Part shown: piece after piece, positions 26,937-36,208 of the stretch
Numbering within the stretch: position 1 is the first letter of the stretch
Layout: each line of letters starts with the position of its first letter
DNA from: Duncaniella sp.
Lineage (GTDB): Bacteria > Bacteroidota > Bacteroidia > Bacteroidales > Muribaculaceae
DNA length: 48,957 bases
Assembly (NCBI GenBank): GCA_023664955.1
Contig: JAMPEV010000001.1
Location: 900,672 to 949,628, forward strand
Direction of reading: 5' to 3'
The notes under the pieces: model-generated
What the model was told of the DNA's origin: nothing
Database searches by the model: none
What the model saw: only the letters and a program-made list of their open reading frames with translations
Position numbers and translations under genes: made by a program

Positions 26937-26950
26937 TAAAATTATAACAG

Positions 26951-28219
26951 GTGCTTTACTCACTATTTGAATTACTACAGGAGGGAAATTTTCCCGGATC
27001 ACGACTCATGAGCTACATCACGTTTCGCTCAGGAGCCGCTCTGCTATTGTCGCTTTTCATCGCACTCGTAATAGGACGAAAAATCATTGACCGCCTGCAG
27101 CTGATGCAGGTGGGAGAGATTATCCGCGAACTTGGGCTCGAAGGACAAATGCAGAAAAAAGGCACACCCACCATGGGTGGTATTATAATCATCATTTCCA
27201 TAGTGATACCATGTCTTTTGGTTGGCGATTTGAGTAACATATATATGCTTCTGATGCTCATCTCCACCATTTGGTTAGGTACCCTCGGATTCTGTGATGA
27301 CTATATCAAAGTCAAGAAGCACGACAAGGAGGGAATGAAGGGTAAATTCAAAATCATCGGACAAGTAGGTCTCGGGCTGATGGTCGGTATCACCATGTAC
27401 CTCAGCCCTGACATCACTCAGCGACAAGTGACAATGACTCGCGACAACGTGTCGGCAGAAATTGAAGCCGTCGACATTCAAGAATCGCAGGATGTGAAAT
27501 CCACCCAGACCACTATCCCGTTTGTCAAGAACAACAACTTTGATTATGCCTATCTAACCCAGTGGATGGGCAGTCATGCGCAAACCGGAGGATGGATTTT
27601 ATTTATCATGGTGGTGATATTCGCTGTGGCCGCTACCAGTAACGGTGCCAATCTTACCGACGGACTCGATGGACTCTGCGCCGGCACCTCTGCCATAATA
27701 TGTGTGGCACTCGCCATAATGGCCTATCTTGGTGGCAACGTGATTTACTCGACATATCTCGACATAATGTATATACCGCAATCCTCGGAGCTCGTGGTAT
27801 TTATGTCGGCATTCATCGGTGCGCTTATCGGATTCCTTTGGTATAATGCCTTCCCGGCACAAGTGTTTATGGGCGATACCGGCTCACTTACTATAGGCGG
27901 TATCATTGCCGTATTTGCAATTCTGATTCACAAGGAGTTACTGATACCCATTCTTTGCGCAATTTTCTTCGTGGAGGATTTATCAGTGATGCTACAAGTG
28001 GCATATTTCAAATACACAAAGAAGAAATATGGAGCCGGGCGGCGCATCTTTAAGATGACCCCGCTCCACCATCATTTCCAGAAACCCGGCAACTCGGGGA
28101 TAGAGGCATTGATTCAACATCCACTGCGGGCCATTCCGGAATCAAAGATTGTGACTCGTTTCTGGATTATCGGCATTTTCCTTGCCGTGATAACATTCGT
28201 AACACTCAAAATTCGCTAA
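26951..28219 (+). CDS. mraY: Phospho-MurNAc-pentapeptide transferase, GTG start
   Basis: This 422-residue polytopic membrane enzyme transfers phospho-MurNAc-pentapeptide to undecaprenyl phosphate, making lipid I. Visible are K70-G-T-P-T-M-G-G, D117-D118, N235-L-T-D-G-L-D-G with catalytic-type aspartates, and the H-H-H-F-Q motif near the C-terminus. A loop of about 50 residues at 151-200 is longer than in E. coli and usual for Bacteroidetes. The start codon is GTG at 26951, since the sequence M-L-Y-S-L-F-E-L-L matches the family N-terminus. Confidence 0.95.
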   Translation: MLYSLFELLQEGNFPGSRLMSYITFRSGAALLLSLFIALVIGRKIIDRLQLMQVGEIIRELGLEGQMQKKGTPTMGGIIIIISIVIPCLLVGDLSNIYMLLMLISTIWLGTLGFCDDYIKVKKHDKEGMKGKFKIIGQVGLGLMVGITMYLSPDITQRQVTMTRDNVSAEIEAVDIQESQDVKSTQTTIPFVKNNNFDYAYLTQWMGSHAQTGGWILFIMVVIFAVAATSNGANLTDGLDGLCAGTSAIICVALAIMAYLGGNVIYSTYLDIMYIPQSSELVVFMSAFIGALIGFLWYNAFPAQVFMGDTGSLTIGGIIAVFAILIHKELLIPILCAIFFVEDLSVMLQVAYFKYTKKKYGAGRRIFKMTPLHHHFQKPGNSGIEALIQHPLRAIPESKIVTRFWIIGIFLAVITFVTLKIR

Positions 28220-28221
28220 AA

Positions 28222-29565
28222 ATGACAAAAAATCTCGTTATATTAGGTGGAGGTGAAAGTGGCGTCGGAGCTGCTATCCTCGGAAAGGTAAAAGGAATGA
28301 ATGTGTTCCTCAGTGACTACGGCACCATCACCCCTAAATATGCAAAAATACTTGATGACGAGGGTATTGAATGGGAGCAGGGACATCACTCTATGGAGCG
28401 CATCCTTGCTGCTGACGAAGTGGTGAAAAGCCCGGGTATAGCCCCCACCACCCCTGTGGTCAAAGCTATCGTTGAAAAAGAGATTCCCATAATATCGGAA
28501 ATCGAATTCGCCGGCCGTTACACCGATGCTAAAATGGTGTGTATAACCGGCAGTAACGGTAAGACGACCACCACACTCCTCATTTACCACATACTGAAAA
28601 ATGCAGGCATCAACGTAGGTTTGGCAGGGAATGTAGGACAAAGCCTCGCTCTCCAAGTGGCTCGCGAGCATCACGATGTCTTTGTAATCGAGCTGTCGAG
28701 CTTCCAATTGGAGAACATGTATAATTTCCGTGCCAACATAGCCATAATCCTCAATATCACCCCCGACCATCTTGACCGTTACGACTATAATATGCAGAAC
28801 TACATTAACGCCAAGTTCCGCATTCTTAACAATCAGACACCTCAGGATGCATTCATATACTGGCAGGATGACCCGGTGATACGCCGCCAACTCGAGCAAA
28901 TCAGCATCGAGTCGCAGATGTTCCCATTCTCTGAGCACAAGGAAGCCGGTTCAAAGGCTTTTGTCGATGATGAGTCCGAACTTATCATCAACACCCCGGA
29001 TACCTCCCTCATTATGCCACGTGCCGACTTGTCGCTTAACGGTTTGCATAACCTGTATAATTCAATGGCTGCAGCTCTATCTGCCTGTATCCTTGACATT
29101 GACAAAGATGAAATACGCGAAGCCTTAGGTGACTTCGAAGGTGTGGAACACCGTTTGGAATACTCCGGCACAGTGGATGGCGTCCGCTATATCAACGACT
29201 CAAAAGCCACAAATGTCAACTCATGCTGGTATGCCCTCGAGTCGATGCCCCGAAACACCGTCCTTATTCTCGGAGGCAAAGACAAAGGTAACGACTACAA
29301 CGAAATTCTTCCCCTTGTAAAAGAAAAAGTTAAAGCAATTATCTGCATGGGCAAGGATAACCAAAAGCTCCTTGACTTCTTCACCGGGCAAGTTGCTGAG
29401 ATTTACGATACTCACTCCATCACCGATGCCATGGACACAGCTCGTCGAATTGCCAAAAGCGGTGACACCGTACTACTCTCCCCCTGCTGCGCAAGTTTCG
29501 ACCTATTCAAAAGTTACGAGGACCGAGGCCGACAGTTCAAGGAAATAGTCAAGAACATGAAATAG
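28222..29565 (+). CDS. murD: UDP-MurNAc-L-alanine:D-glutamate ligase
   Basis: This 447-residue Mur ligase has a Rossmann-like N-terminus (L-V-I-L-G-G-G-E-S-G), the ATP loop G110-S-N-G-K-T115, F-E-G-V-E-H-R-L-E and the N-D-S-K-A-T-N segment that is strongly conserved in MurD. It adds D-glutamate to UDP-MurNAc-Ala. It begins 2 nt after the mraY stop, implying coupled translation. Length is normal. Confidence 0.96.
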   Translation: MTKNLVILGGGESGVGAAILGKVKGMNVFLSDYGTITPKYAKILDDEGIEWEQGHHSMERILAADEVVKSPGIAPTTPVVKAIVEKEIPIISEIEFAGRYTDAKMVCITGSNGKTTTTLLIYHILKNAGINVGLAGNVGQSLALQVAREHHDVFVIELSSFQLENMYNFRANIAIILNITPDHLDRYDYNMQNYINAKFRILNNQTPQDAFIYWQDDPVIRRQLEQISIESQMFPFSEHKEAGSKAFVDDESELIINTPDTSLIMPRADLSLNGLHNLYNSMAAALSACILDIDKDEIREALGDFEGVEHRLEYSGTVDGVRYINDSKATNVNSCWYALESMPRNTVLILGGKDKGNDYNEILPLVKEKVKAIICMGKDNQKLLDFFTGQVAEIYDTHSITDAMDTARRIAKSGDTVLLSPCCASFDLFKSYEDRGRQFKEIVKNMK

Positions 29566-29611
29566 GCCCTCCAATATCCACATCTTTTTAACTCCCTCCA
29601 ATCTCTACTCT

Positions 29612-30946
29612 ATGGCAATAGAATTAAATCCCACACTCCAAGAGGAGACCACCTCGCAAGCGAAGCCCCAAGCCGTCGCCAAAGCCGACAAGCACATTTG
29701 GGGGATATTCATCGCATTATGCCTCGTGTCCATTATCGAACTCTACAGTGCTTCCTCCCGCGAGATTGCCGGCTCGTCACTGGGCGTGATGGGACCGATT
29801 ATCCGTCACCTTGTAATGCTGATGGGCGGCTGCGTGTTGGTTTGGTACTTCTCACGCCGTCACTATAGCTACTATATACCATTCTCAATTGGATTTGCCA
29901 TCATATCAGTGGCGATGATGACATATGTGTTGTTTTTCGGTGACATAGTGAACGGAGCCCGGCGGTCATTAACTCTTTTAGGGATAGGCATCTATCCGGC
30001 TGAGATGGTTAAAATTTCGGCAGTAATGATGATTGCGCTGGTGATGACCTGGAATCAGAATCCCAAGGATGTGGGAATAACGAGTAGAGGAGTGATTTAT
30101 TCGGGTATTATCGTGCTTGTGTTCAGCGGTTTGCTAATCAGCCAAGGGCTCACCAACACTCTTCTCCTTTTTGCCATAAGCTACTCGATGATGATTATCG
30201 GAGGCGTGAAAATAATCCATCTCTTAGCTCTGACTCTTTTCTACGCCGCATGCGGAGGCATTTTTATCGGATACATATATCTCACAGAATCGGAAGAAAT
30301 TCCGGCCGACGCAGATCAACAAATAGAAATGACCGCAAATGGTGTGGAAAAAAGCGGCACACGCTTTAATACATGGGGTGCGCGAATGGAACGATTCTTT
30401 GGCAACGACTCTATTCCCAAGTGGGAAATTCCTGCCACCGGGGTCAACCGTCAGGAAATACTATCTTACATGGCACAGGCGCATGGTGGACTTCACGGCG
30501 TAGGACCCGGCAACTCACGCGAAGCCTCTCGATTACCGTTAGCCTTCTCCGACTACATATATGCCATTGTAATTGAAGAACTCGGACTGATTGGCGGCTT
30601 AGTGGTACTCCTCCTCTACCTCTGGCTATTGGGACGAGGCTCCGGAATCGCCTCCCGATGCAACCGAACGTATCCGGCGTTGATGGTATTGGGAATGGCG
30701 GTAATGATAGCCTTCCAAGCACTCTTCCACATTGGGATTGTGAGCGGTGTGTTCCCGGTTTCAGGTCAGCCACTACCATTAATATCCAAAGGCGGCACCT
30801 CGATTGTTGTAACTGCCATCGCATTCGGCATAATGTTATCAGTAAGCCGGACCGCCACACGCCATGGTAACAAAAAACAGGAAATACGCGAAGAGCTCGA
30901 ATCACTACCCGAACAATTCCGCGACGAAAACCGAATGCAGCTTTAG
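29612..30946 (+). CDS. ftsW: Septal peptidoglycan glycosyltransferase FtsW
   Basis: This 444-residue SEDS-family membrane protein starts with a charged cytoplasmic tail (1-25) and has about ten membrane helices. A large periplasmic loop (about 225-300) bears the polar D-A-D-Q-Q-I-E-M-T segment, and the C-terminal family motif P-L-I-S-K-G-G-T-S is present. FtsW polymerises lipid II at the septum with FtsI. It lies in its usual place between murD and murG. Confidence 0.95.
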   Translation: MAIELNPTLQEETTSQAKPQAVAKADKHIWGIFIALCLVSIIELYSASSREIAGSSLGVMGPIIRHLVMLMGGCVLVWYFSRRHYSYYIPFSIGFAIISVAMMTYVLFFGDIVNGARRSLTLLGIGIYPAEMVKISAVMMIALVMTWNQNPKDVGITSRGVIYSGIIVLVFSGLLISQGLTNTLLLFAISYSMMIIGGVKIIHLLALTLFYAACGGIFIGYIYLTESEEIPADADQQIEMTANGVEKSGTRFNTWGARMERFFGNDSIPKWEIPATGVNRQEILSYMAQAHGGLHGVGPGNSREASRLPLAFSDYIYAIVIEELGLIGGLVVLLLYLWLLGRGSGIASRCNRTYPALMVLGMAVMIAFQALFHIGIVSGVFPVSGQPLPLISKGGTSIVVTAIAFGIMLSVSRTATRHGNKKQEIREELESLPEQFRDENRMQL

Positions 30947-30980
30947 CAATTGACATTTTTTCAATTGACATTTAACAATT
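30947..30980. repeat. CAATTGACATTT direct repeats after ftsW
   Basis: CAATTGACATTT occurs at 30947 and again at 30962, starting directly after the ftsW stop codon. A further ACAATT follows. The units belong to the same TCAATTG sequence family as the 7-mers in murG and before ftsQ. The remaining 57 nt before murG hold nothing else recognised. Confidence 0.6.
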
Positions 30981-31036
30981 ATGAGGTAAAAGTGTTAAAT
31001 ATTATAACATAATCCATAGGCTAATACATTACAGTC

Positions 31037-32218
31037 ATGTCGAATACACCAAATTTCAGTAATAACGCGAAGGCAATGGACAACGACACATCAGTCAATC
31101 GTCAATCGTCAATTGTCAATTGTCAATTGAAAAGGGTTTTGATTTCGGGTGGCGGCACGGGGGGACACATTTTCCCCGCTCTCTCCATTGCCAACGCCAT
31201 TAAGAGACGTTTTCCCGATGTCGAAATCCTCTTCGTCGGCGCCCTCGGCCGAATGGAAATGGACAAAGTTCCTGCCGCCGGCTACAAAATTGAAGGTCTC
31301 CCGGTGGCCGGCTTCGACCGCAAACGACTGTGGCGTAACTTCGGCGTGCTGTGGAAGCTGTGGAAATCACTTCGCAAAGCCCGCAAAATAGTCAGGGAAT
31401 TCAAGCCCGACATCGCAATCGGCGTGGGTGGGTACGCCAGCGGTCCTGTGCTAAAACAAGCTCAAAAAAATGGGATACCTACACTCCTTCAAGAGCAAAA
31501 TTCCTACCCCGGTGTTACTAACAAGCTTTTGGCAAAAAAAGCCAATGCAATCTGCGTGGCTTATGACGGTCTCGAAAAATTTTTCCCGGCTGAATCAATC
31601 GTCAAAACCGGTAATCCGGTACGCACCGACCTAGAATCCTGCACGTTAACTCAAGCTGAAGCAAAAAGCCAACTGGGTTTCGACCAGAAAACTCCACTCA
31701 TCCTCGTGGTGGGCGGAAGCCTCGGCGCAAGGACTGTAAATGAGGCTGTGGCAGCATCGCTGAACACAATCGCCAAAAACGGAATACAACTTCTCTGGCA
31801 GACAGGGCGTTACGGAGCCGATACTTTTCAAGCAATGGCCAAGGACTACGCCAACGTCCAAGCCACAACATTCATCACACGCATGGATCTCGCATACCGT
31901 GCCGCAGACCTCGTAGTATCAAGAGCCGGTGCCGGTACCATCTCCGAACTTCAGAATCTCGGAAAAGCCGTGGTGCTCATCCCCTCACCCAACGTCGCAG
32001 AGGACCATCAGCGTCATAATGCTGAAGCACTTTCTCACCGAGACGCCGCTGTGATGATTCTTGACATCGATGCCGTGAAACAACTTCCCGGCACAATTGT
32101 CAAGCTGGTTAAAGATGAGGAAAGAAGAAATCAGCTTTCCGACAACATCAAGAAAATGGCCCTTAAAAATGCTGACGATAAAATCGTTGATAAAATATGC
32201 GAAATCACCTCTAAATAA
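31037..32218 (+). CDS. murG: UDP-GlcNAc:lipid I GlcNAc transferase, start uncertain
   Basis: The enzyme core begins with R-V-L-I-S-G-G-G-T-G-G-H, the MurG nucleotide-sugar loop, and continues with G-V-G-G-Y-A-S-G-P, L-L-Q-E-Q-N and a C-terminal domain with V-V-G-G-S-L-G-A and A-G-A-G-T-I-S-E-L. MurG makes lipid II at the inner face of the membrane. From the ATG at 31037 the protein has 393 residues with an extra N-terminal stretch of about 31 (S-V-N-R-Q-S-S-I-V-N-C-Q-L), encoded by tandem 7-mers. An in-frame TTG at 31127 or ATG at 31076 are alternative starts; the TTG would give a normal-length MurG beginning just before K-R-V-L-I. Confidence 0.93.
   Translation: MSNTPNFSNNAKAMDNDTSVNRQSSIVNCQLKRVLISGGGTGGHIFPALSIANAIKRRFPDVEILFVGALGRMEMDKVPAAGYKIEGLPVAGFDRKRLWRNFGVLWKLWKSLRKARKIVREFKPDIAIGVGGYASGPVLKQAQKNGIPTLLQEQNSYPGVTNKLLAKKANAICVAYDGLEKFFPAESIVKTGNPVRTDLESCTLTQAEAKSQLGFDQKTPLILVVGGSLGARTVNEAVAASLNTIAKNGIQLLWQTGRYGADTFQAMAKDYANVQATTFITRMDLAYRAADLVVSRAGAGTISELQNLGKAVVLIPSPNVAEDHQRHNAEALSHRDAAVMILDIDAVKQLPGTIVKLVKDEERRNQLSDNIKKMALKNADDKIVDKICEITSK
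31094..31128. repeat. Five tandem 7-mers within the 5' end of murG
   Basis: GTCAATC, GTCAATC, GTCAATT, GTCAATT and GTCAATT run head to tail. The 7-nt period does not divide by three, so gain or loss of a unit would shift the frame of a murG read from 31037 or 31076, but not from the TTG at 31127. Confidence 0.85.
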
Positions 32219-32224
32219 TCATAT

Positions 32225-33619
32225 ATGCAAGATATATCCAATATAAACAATATTTACTTCGTAGGTGCCGGGGGCATAGGAATGGCAGCTCTCGAACGCT
32301 ATTTCTTGGCAAAAGGCAAAAACGTGGCAGGTTACGACCGCACTTCAACAGCCCTGACCAACGAGCTCGTGAATGAAGGCGTTAAAATTACTTTCAACGA
32401 AAGTGCCGACTCAATCCCCGCAGAATTCCGTAATCCCGAGGACACTTTAGTTATATATACACCGGCTGTCCCCACCACATTGCCTATTCTGCAATATTTC
32501 CGCAATAACGGTTTTGAAATCATGAAACGCGCACAGGCTCTGGGGATTATTACCCGTGAATCCCGTGCCCTATGCTTTGCCGGCACACATGGCAAGACCA
32601 CCACATCGTCAATGGCAGCCCACATTCTCCAAAGCGGAAAGGTGGGATGCAACGCCTTCTTAGGCGGCGAACTTAAAAATTACAATTCCAACTTCATTCT
32701 CACCCCCTCATCCAATTATTGCGTAATCGAGGCCGACGAATACGATCGCTCATTCCACCATCTCACCCCAAGCATCGCCGTGATTACTGCCACGGATCCT
32801 GACCATCTCGACATTTATGGTACGGAGGAGGCCTATCTTGAAAGTTTTGCCCACTTCACCGAGCTAATCCGTCCCGGCGGCACCCTGATCGTACATGAAG
32901 ATTTGAAACTTAAGCCACGTCCGCAGGAAGGTGTAAAAGTGTACACATACTCCCGAGACAAGGGCGACTTCCACGCCTCATACATTCGCCGTCAACCCGG
33001 CACAATCACATTTGACATTGTTACCCCCAAGGGCACTATCCGCAATGTGAATCTTGGAGTTCCTGTTGAAGTTAATATCGAGAATGCTATTGCCGCAGCT
33101 GCCGCCGTGACTCTAACCGACGCCTTCGAACCTGATGTAATCCGCGAGGCTATCAACACTTACCGAGGTATAAAGCGTCGCTTCGAATGTTGGCTTAAGG
33201 AGGATAACGGCACTGGAAGGATTATCATCGATGACTATGCCCACCACCCGGAAGAATTACGCAATTCCATCGCATCAGTCAAAGCTCTATACCCCGGACG
33301 TAAACTCACCGTCGCATTCCAGCCGCACCTTTACAGCCGTACCCGCGATTTCGCACCTGAATTTGCTGATGCTCTCTCAGCCGCCGACTCCCTTATCTTG
33401 CTCGACATATATCCGGCGCGTGAGGAGCCAATACCCGGTGTAACCTCTGAGATAATATTCAAAGATGTTAAATGTGACGATAAAATCTTAATACCCAAAG
33501 AAAAATTGGTAGAAACACTGAAAAATCGTAACTTTGACATCTTATTAACCGTGGGAGCCGGTGACATCAACACCTTCATCCCCGAAGTCATCGACTGGAC
33601 TAAAAACGTGAACAATTGA
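32225..33619 (+). CDS. murC: UDP-N-acetylmuramate:L-alanine ligase
   Basis: This 464-residue Mur ligase has the N-terminal G-A-G-G-I-G-M-A-A-L-E-R, the ATP loop G120-T-H-G-K-T125 and D-D-Y-A-H-H-P typical of MurC. It adds the first amino acid, L-alanine, to UDP-MurNAc. It follows murG by 6 nt. The last codons and the TGA stop (33617-33619) run into the repeat before ftsQ, so the final residues V-N-N may vary between strains. Confidence 0.96.
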   Translation: MQDISNINNIYFVGAGGIGMAALERYFLAKGKNVAGYDRTSTALTNELVNEGVKITFNESADSIPAEFRNPEDTLVIYTPAVPTTLPILQYFRNNGFEIMKRAQALGIITRESRALCFAGTHGKTTTSSMAAHILQSGKVGCNAFLGGELKNYNSNFILTPSSNYCVIEADEYDRSFHHLTPSIAVITATDPDHLDIYGTEEAYLESFAHFTELIRPGGTLIVHEDLKLKPRPQEGVKVYTYSRDKGDFHASYIRRQPGTITFDIVTPKGTIRNVNLGVPVEVNIENAIAAAAAVTLTDAFEPDVIREAINTYRGIKRRFECWLKEDNGTGRIIIDDYAHHPEELRNSIASVKALYPGRKLTVAFQPHLYSRTRDFAPEFADALSAADSLILLDIYPAREEPIPGVTSEIIFKDVKCDDKILIPKEKLVETLKNRNFDILLTVGAGDINTFIPEVIDWTKNVNN

Positions 33620-33646
33620 CAATGGTCAATTCTCAATTCTCAATTT
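33613..33646. repeat. TCAATTC 7-mer repeats between murC and ftsQ
   Basis: CAATTGACAA is followed by TCAATTC, TCAATTC and TCAATTT (33626-33646), again with a 7-nt period. The repeat starts inside the murC stop region and ends 4 nt before the ftsQ start codon. Confidence 0.75.
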
Positions 33647-33650
33647 ATTC

Positions 33651-34541
33651 ATGCAAAAGTATCTACGCATAATATTCTCACTCGTACTGCTGGTTTACCT
33701 CGTGGTTGCTGTGACTTTGTCCAATGCCCAAGAGGACAACGACCTTTGCCGGGGTGTGCAAATCTCCGTTGACGGCAACGGAGCCGGCCGCCAGTTCGTT
33801 ACAGCCGAGGAACTTGCCCACGAAATCAACGACCTCCCCGATAAAGCGACAAAAATGCCTATTGCCAACATCAACACACTGGAGCTTCGCAAGACTTTGC
33901 TTTCCCTCGACAAAGTGGAAGATGCCCAAGTAATGCGCATGACCGATGGCACTATTAGAATTACAGCCCAGCCGATTGTGCCGGTCGCAAGGATTTTTGA
34001 CAACGGCAAGTCATACTATATCAACAAAATAGGGAAACGAGTGACTGCCAATGCCCGCTATCATCAGGATGTACCTGTGATAGCCGGTCATTTCGACCCC
34101 GCCGATACCGCTTTCACACCGTTGTCGCTTCTCCCCCTTATCGAGTATATCTCTAACGACTCAGTGTGGAATAGCTTCATTTCCATGATTAAAGTGAAGT
34201 CGCCTAACGACATCATCCTCGTCCCAAACATCAAGGAGCACGTGATAAACATCGGTGCGCCAAATCATTTCGATGACAAGTTCAGCCGCCTACGCAAATT
34301 TTACACCGTTGTACTCCCCAAACAGGGATGGGAGAAATACGATACCCTCACCCTGAAATGGAGAGGACAATTAGTGGCCAGCAAGCGCAAACGCCACTCA
34401 GCCCACGTGGAGACTATAAAATATGATGACGATGAAGCCGTGGACACCGGAACAATGCTCGCCGGCTTCAACGTGGCACCAGGACAAACCAAGCCCGGTG
34501 TCCAAGCTAAATCCGACCTACCAATACCAACAAGACAATAA
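33651..34541 (+). CDS. ftsQ: Cell division protein FtsQ
   Basis: This 296-residue protein has a short cytoplasmic end, one membrane helix (about 6-24) and a periplasmic part. That part contains a POTRA-like segment (about 35-105, with L-R-K-T-L-L-S-L-D-K-V-E-D-A-Q-V) and a beta domain (P-V-A-R-I-F-D-N-G-K-S-Y-Y-I). FtsQ joins FtsL and FtsB in the divisome. The C-terminal 40 residues are polar and probably unstructured. It lies 9 nt before ftsA. Confidence 0.9.
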   Translation: MQKYLRIIFSLVLLVYLVVAVTLSNAQEDNDLCRGVQISVDGNGAGRQFVTAEELAHEINDLPDKATKMPIANINTLELRKTLLSLDKVEDAQVMRMTDGTIRITAQPIVPVARIFDNGKSYYINKIGKRVTANARYHQDVPVIAGHFDPADTAFTPLSLLPLIEYISNDSVWNSFISMIKVKSPNDIILVPNIKEHVINIGAPNHFDDKFSRLRKFYTVVLPKQGWEKYDTLTLKWRGQLVASKRKRHSAHVETIKYDDDEAVDTGTMLAGFNVAPGQTKPGVQAKSDLPIPTRQ

Positions 34542-34550
34542 ACCATCGCC

Positions 34551-36077
34551 ATGGAAGAAAAATATATCGTCGCTCTCGAAATAGGGAGCTCTAAAGTGAG
34601 AGGTGCCGTCGGCACGGTTGATTCTGCCGGTGCCCTGAGTGTGAAATCAGTTGAAGAGGAACGACTGTATGACGAAGTGCGTTACGGCCGCATTCGCAAC
34701 GTGGTAGAAACCGCAAATGCGATTAAAAATGTGCTAACCCGCCTTGAACAACGTGAAGCACAGCGTAAAATCACCGGTGTTTACGTTTCCATCGGTGGTC
34801 GTTCTATGGCTTCACACACTGTGGATGTGGAACGACGTTTCGCATCCGAAACCGAAATCACAAAAGATATTATTAACGATATAGTCAGCGACGCTTACAA
34901 TCGTCCTCTCCACGAGCGCACAATAGTGTGTGTGTCGCCATGCGAATTCCGTGTCGATAAGACCCCTACTACGAAAGCAGTCGGCATGATTGGTGAAACA
35001 ATTACCGCCCGACTCAATGTAATAAGCTGTAGAAACCAACTGATGCGCAATCTCACAAATGTCCTCGAGGATCGTTTACAACTCAAAGTCCATGAGATTT
35101 TTGTCCGCCAGATTGCCGAAGCTAATTTCGTACTTTTGCCCGAAGAACGACGCCGCGGTTGTATGTTCGTTGATTTCGGCGCCGAGACCACAACTGTGTC
35201 AATTCACAAAAACGGCTTGCTGGAATACCTCAACACATTACCTCTGGGGTCACGTAACATAACCCGCGACCTCACTATCGGCCTCAACTACCTCGAGGAA
35301 CGCGCGGAAGAGCTTAAAATCGAAGGTGGAAACGCCATTCCTGCCGATCAGCCAACAAGCTATTCTGCTGATTACACCAGCATCAATAATTATGTGGTGG
35401 CTCGTGCCGGTGAAATCATTGCCAATATCAACGAACAGATGAAATATGCCAAGTTCAACCCTGATAAGCTCCCCGCAGGGATAATTATAGTAGGCAAAGG
35501 TGCTAAACTCAATGGTTTCAACCAGCGATTAGCAACAATGACCGGGATGAATGTGCGCCTCGGTGTCCCCAACACCCATATACGCATCAACGACGGCCGC
35601 ATCCAAAGCACCGATGCCGTCGATGTGCTTGCAACGCTCTATGCCGCCAAGGACAATCCTGTGGAATGTATGAATCGTCCCACCCCTGTCTTTGTGCAAC
35701 AGGAACCGGCTCAGCATATTTTTAACACAGATTCCCAAGCTACATCTTACCAACCGGCTCAGCAATCCGCTCAGCAACCAGTTCAGCAAACGGCTCAACA
35801 CTCCGGCCAGCAACCGGCTCAGCAGACTTTTCAACAACCAGGGCAGCAAACGTCAACTCATTATCCCCCTACATCAACTCCCCAACCGACCACATCAAAT
35901 ACGAAAGCCGGTCCCCAAAAGCTAACACCTCCTGAGATTGGTTATGACGAGAATGACGAACAAGAAAATTCCTATCCGGAACCAAGGAAAGAATCCTGGT
36001 GGAGTAAACGCTGGAAACAAATTTCTGAAAAAGCCGTTAACCTTATGTCTGATGAGATTGAGGTTGACGAGGAATAA
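34551..36077 (+). CDS. ftsA: Cell division protein FtsA with Gln-rich linker
   Basis: This 508-residue actin-like protein tethers FtsZ to the membrane. Conserved parts include A-L-E-I-G-S-S-K-V-R-G (phosphate 1 loop), V-D-F-G-A-E-T-T-T-V-S and I-I-V-G-K-G-A-K-L-N-G-F. It is longer than the usual 420 or so residues because of a disordered segment at about 383-440, made of imperfect Q-P-A-Q-Q / Q-Q-P-V-Q-Q repeats. After that a C-terminal amphipathic helix (about 482-499, W-W-S-K-R-W-K-Q-I) serves as the membrane-targeting sequence. Linker repeats are typically variable among strains. Confidence 0.95.
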   Translation: MEEKYIVALEIGSSKVRGAVGTVDSAGALSVKSVEEERLYDEVRYGRIRNVVETANAIKNVLTRLEQREAQRKITGVYVSIGGRSMASHTVDVERRFASETEITKDIINDIVSDAYNRPLHERTIVCVSPCEFRVDKTPTTKAVGMIGETITARLNVISCRNQLMRNLTNVLEDRLQLKVHEIFVRQIAEANFVLLPEERRRGCMFVDFGAETTTVSIHKNGLLEYLNTLPLGSRNITRDLTIGLNYLEERAEELKIEGGNAIPADQPTSYSADYTSINNYVVARAGEIIANINEQMKYAKFNPDKLPAGIIIVGKGAKLNGFNQRLATMTGMNVRLGVPNTHIRINDGRIQSTDAVDVLATLYAAKDNPVECMNRPTPVFVQQEPAQHIFNTDSQATSYQPAQQSAQQPVQQTAQHSGQQPAQQTFQQPGQQTSTHYPPTSTPQPTTSNTKAGPQKLTPPEIGYDENDEQENSYPEPRKESWWSKRWKQISEKAVNLMSDEIEVDEE

Positions 36078-36083
36078 CCAATA

Positions 36084-36155
36084 AATAAGAATCTAATAAG
36101 AATTATAAATCTTATAAACTTATAAATATTACAAATCTTACAAAATTATAAGATT
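36084..36155. repeat. Degenerate period-9 tandem array between ftsA and ftsZ
   Basis: Eight 9-nt units in register can be read, for example CTAATAAGA, ATTATAAAT, CTTATAAAC, TTATAAATA, TTACAAATC and TTACAAAAT. ATTATAAAT and TTACAAATCTTA also occur in the array at 17960. It fills most of the 131-nt gap before ftsZ; no clear promoter was seen there. Confidence 0.7.
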
Positions 36156-36208
36156 TAAATCCCTCCCAGTTAGATAAAAAATAACGAAAACGAATACAAC
36201 TCAACATA

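Noticed and set aside
31037-31128. Separate small gene before murG
   Set aside because: The frame continues without a stop into MurG; the segment is best read as a repeat-derived extension or untranslated leader.
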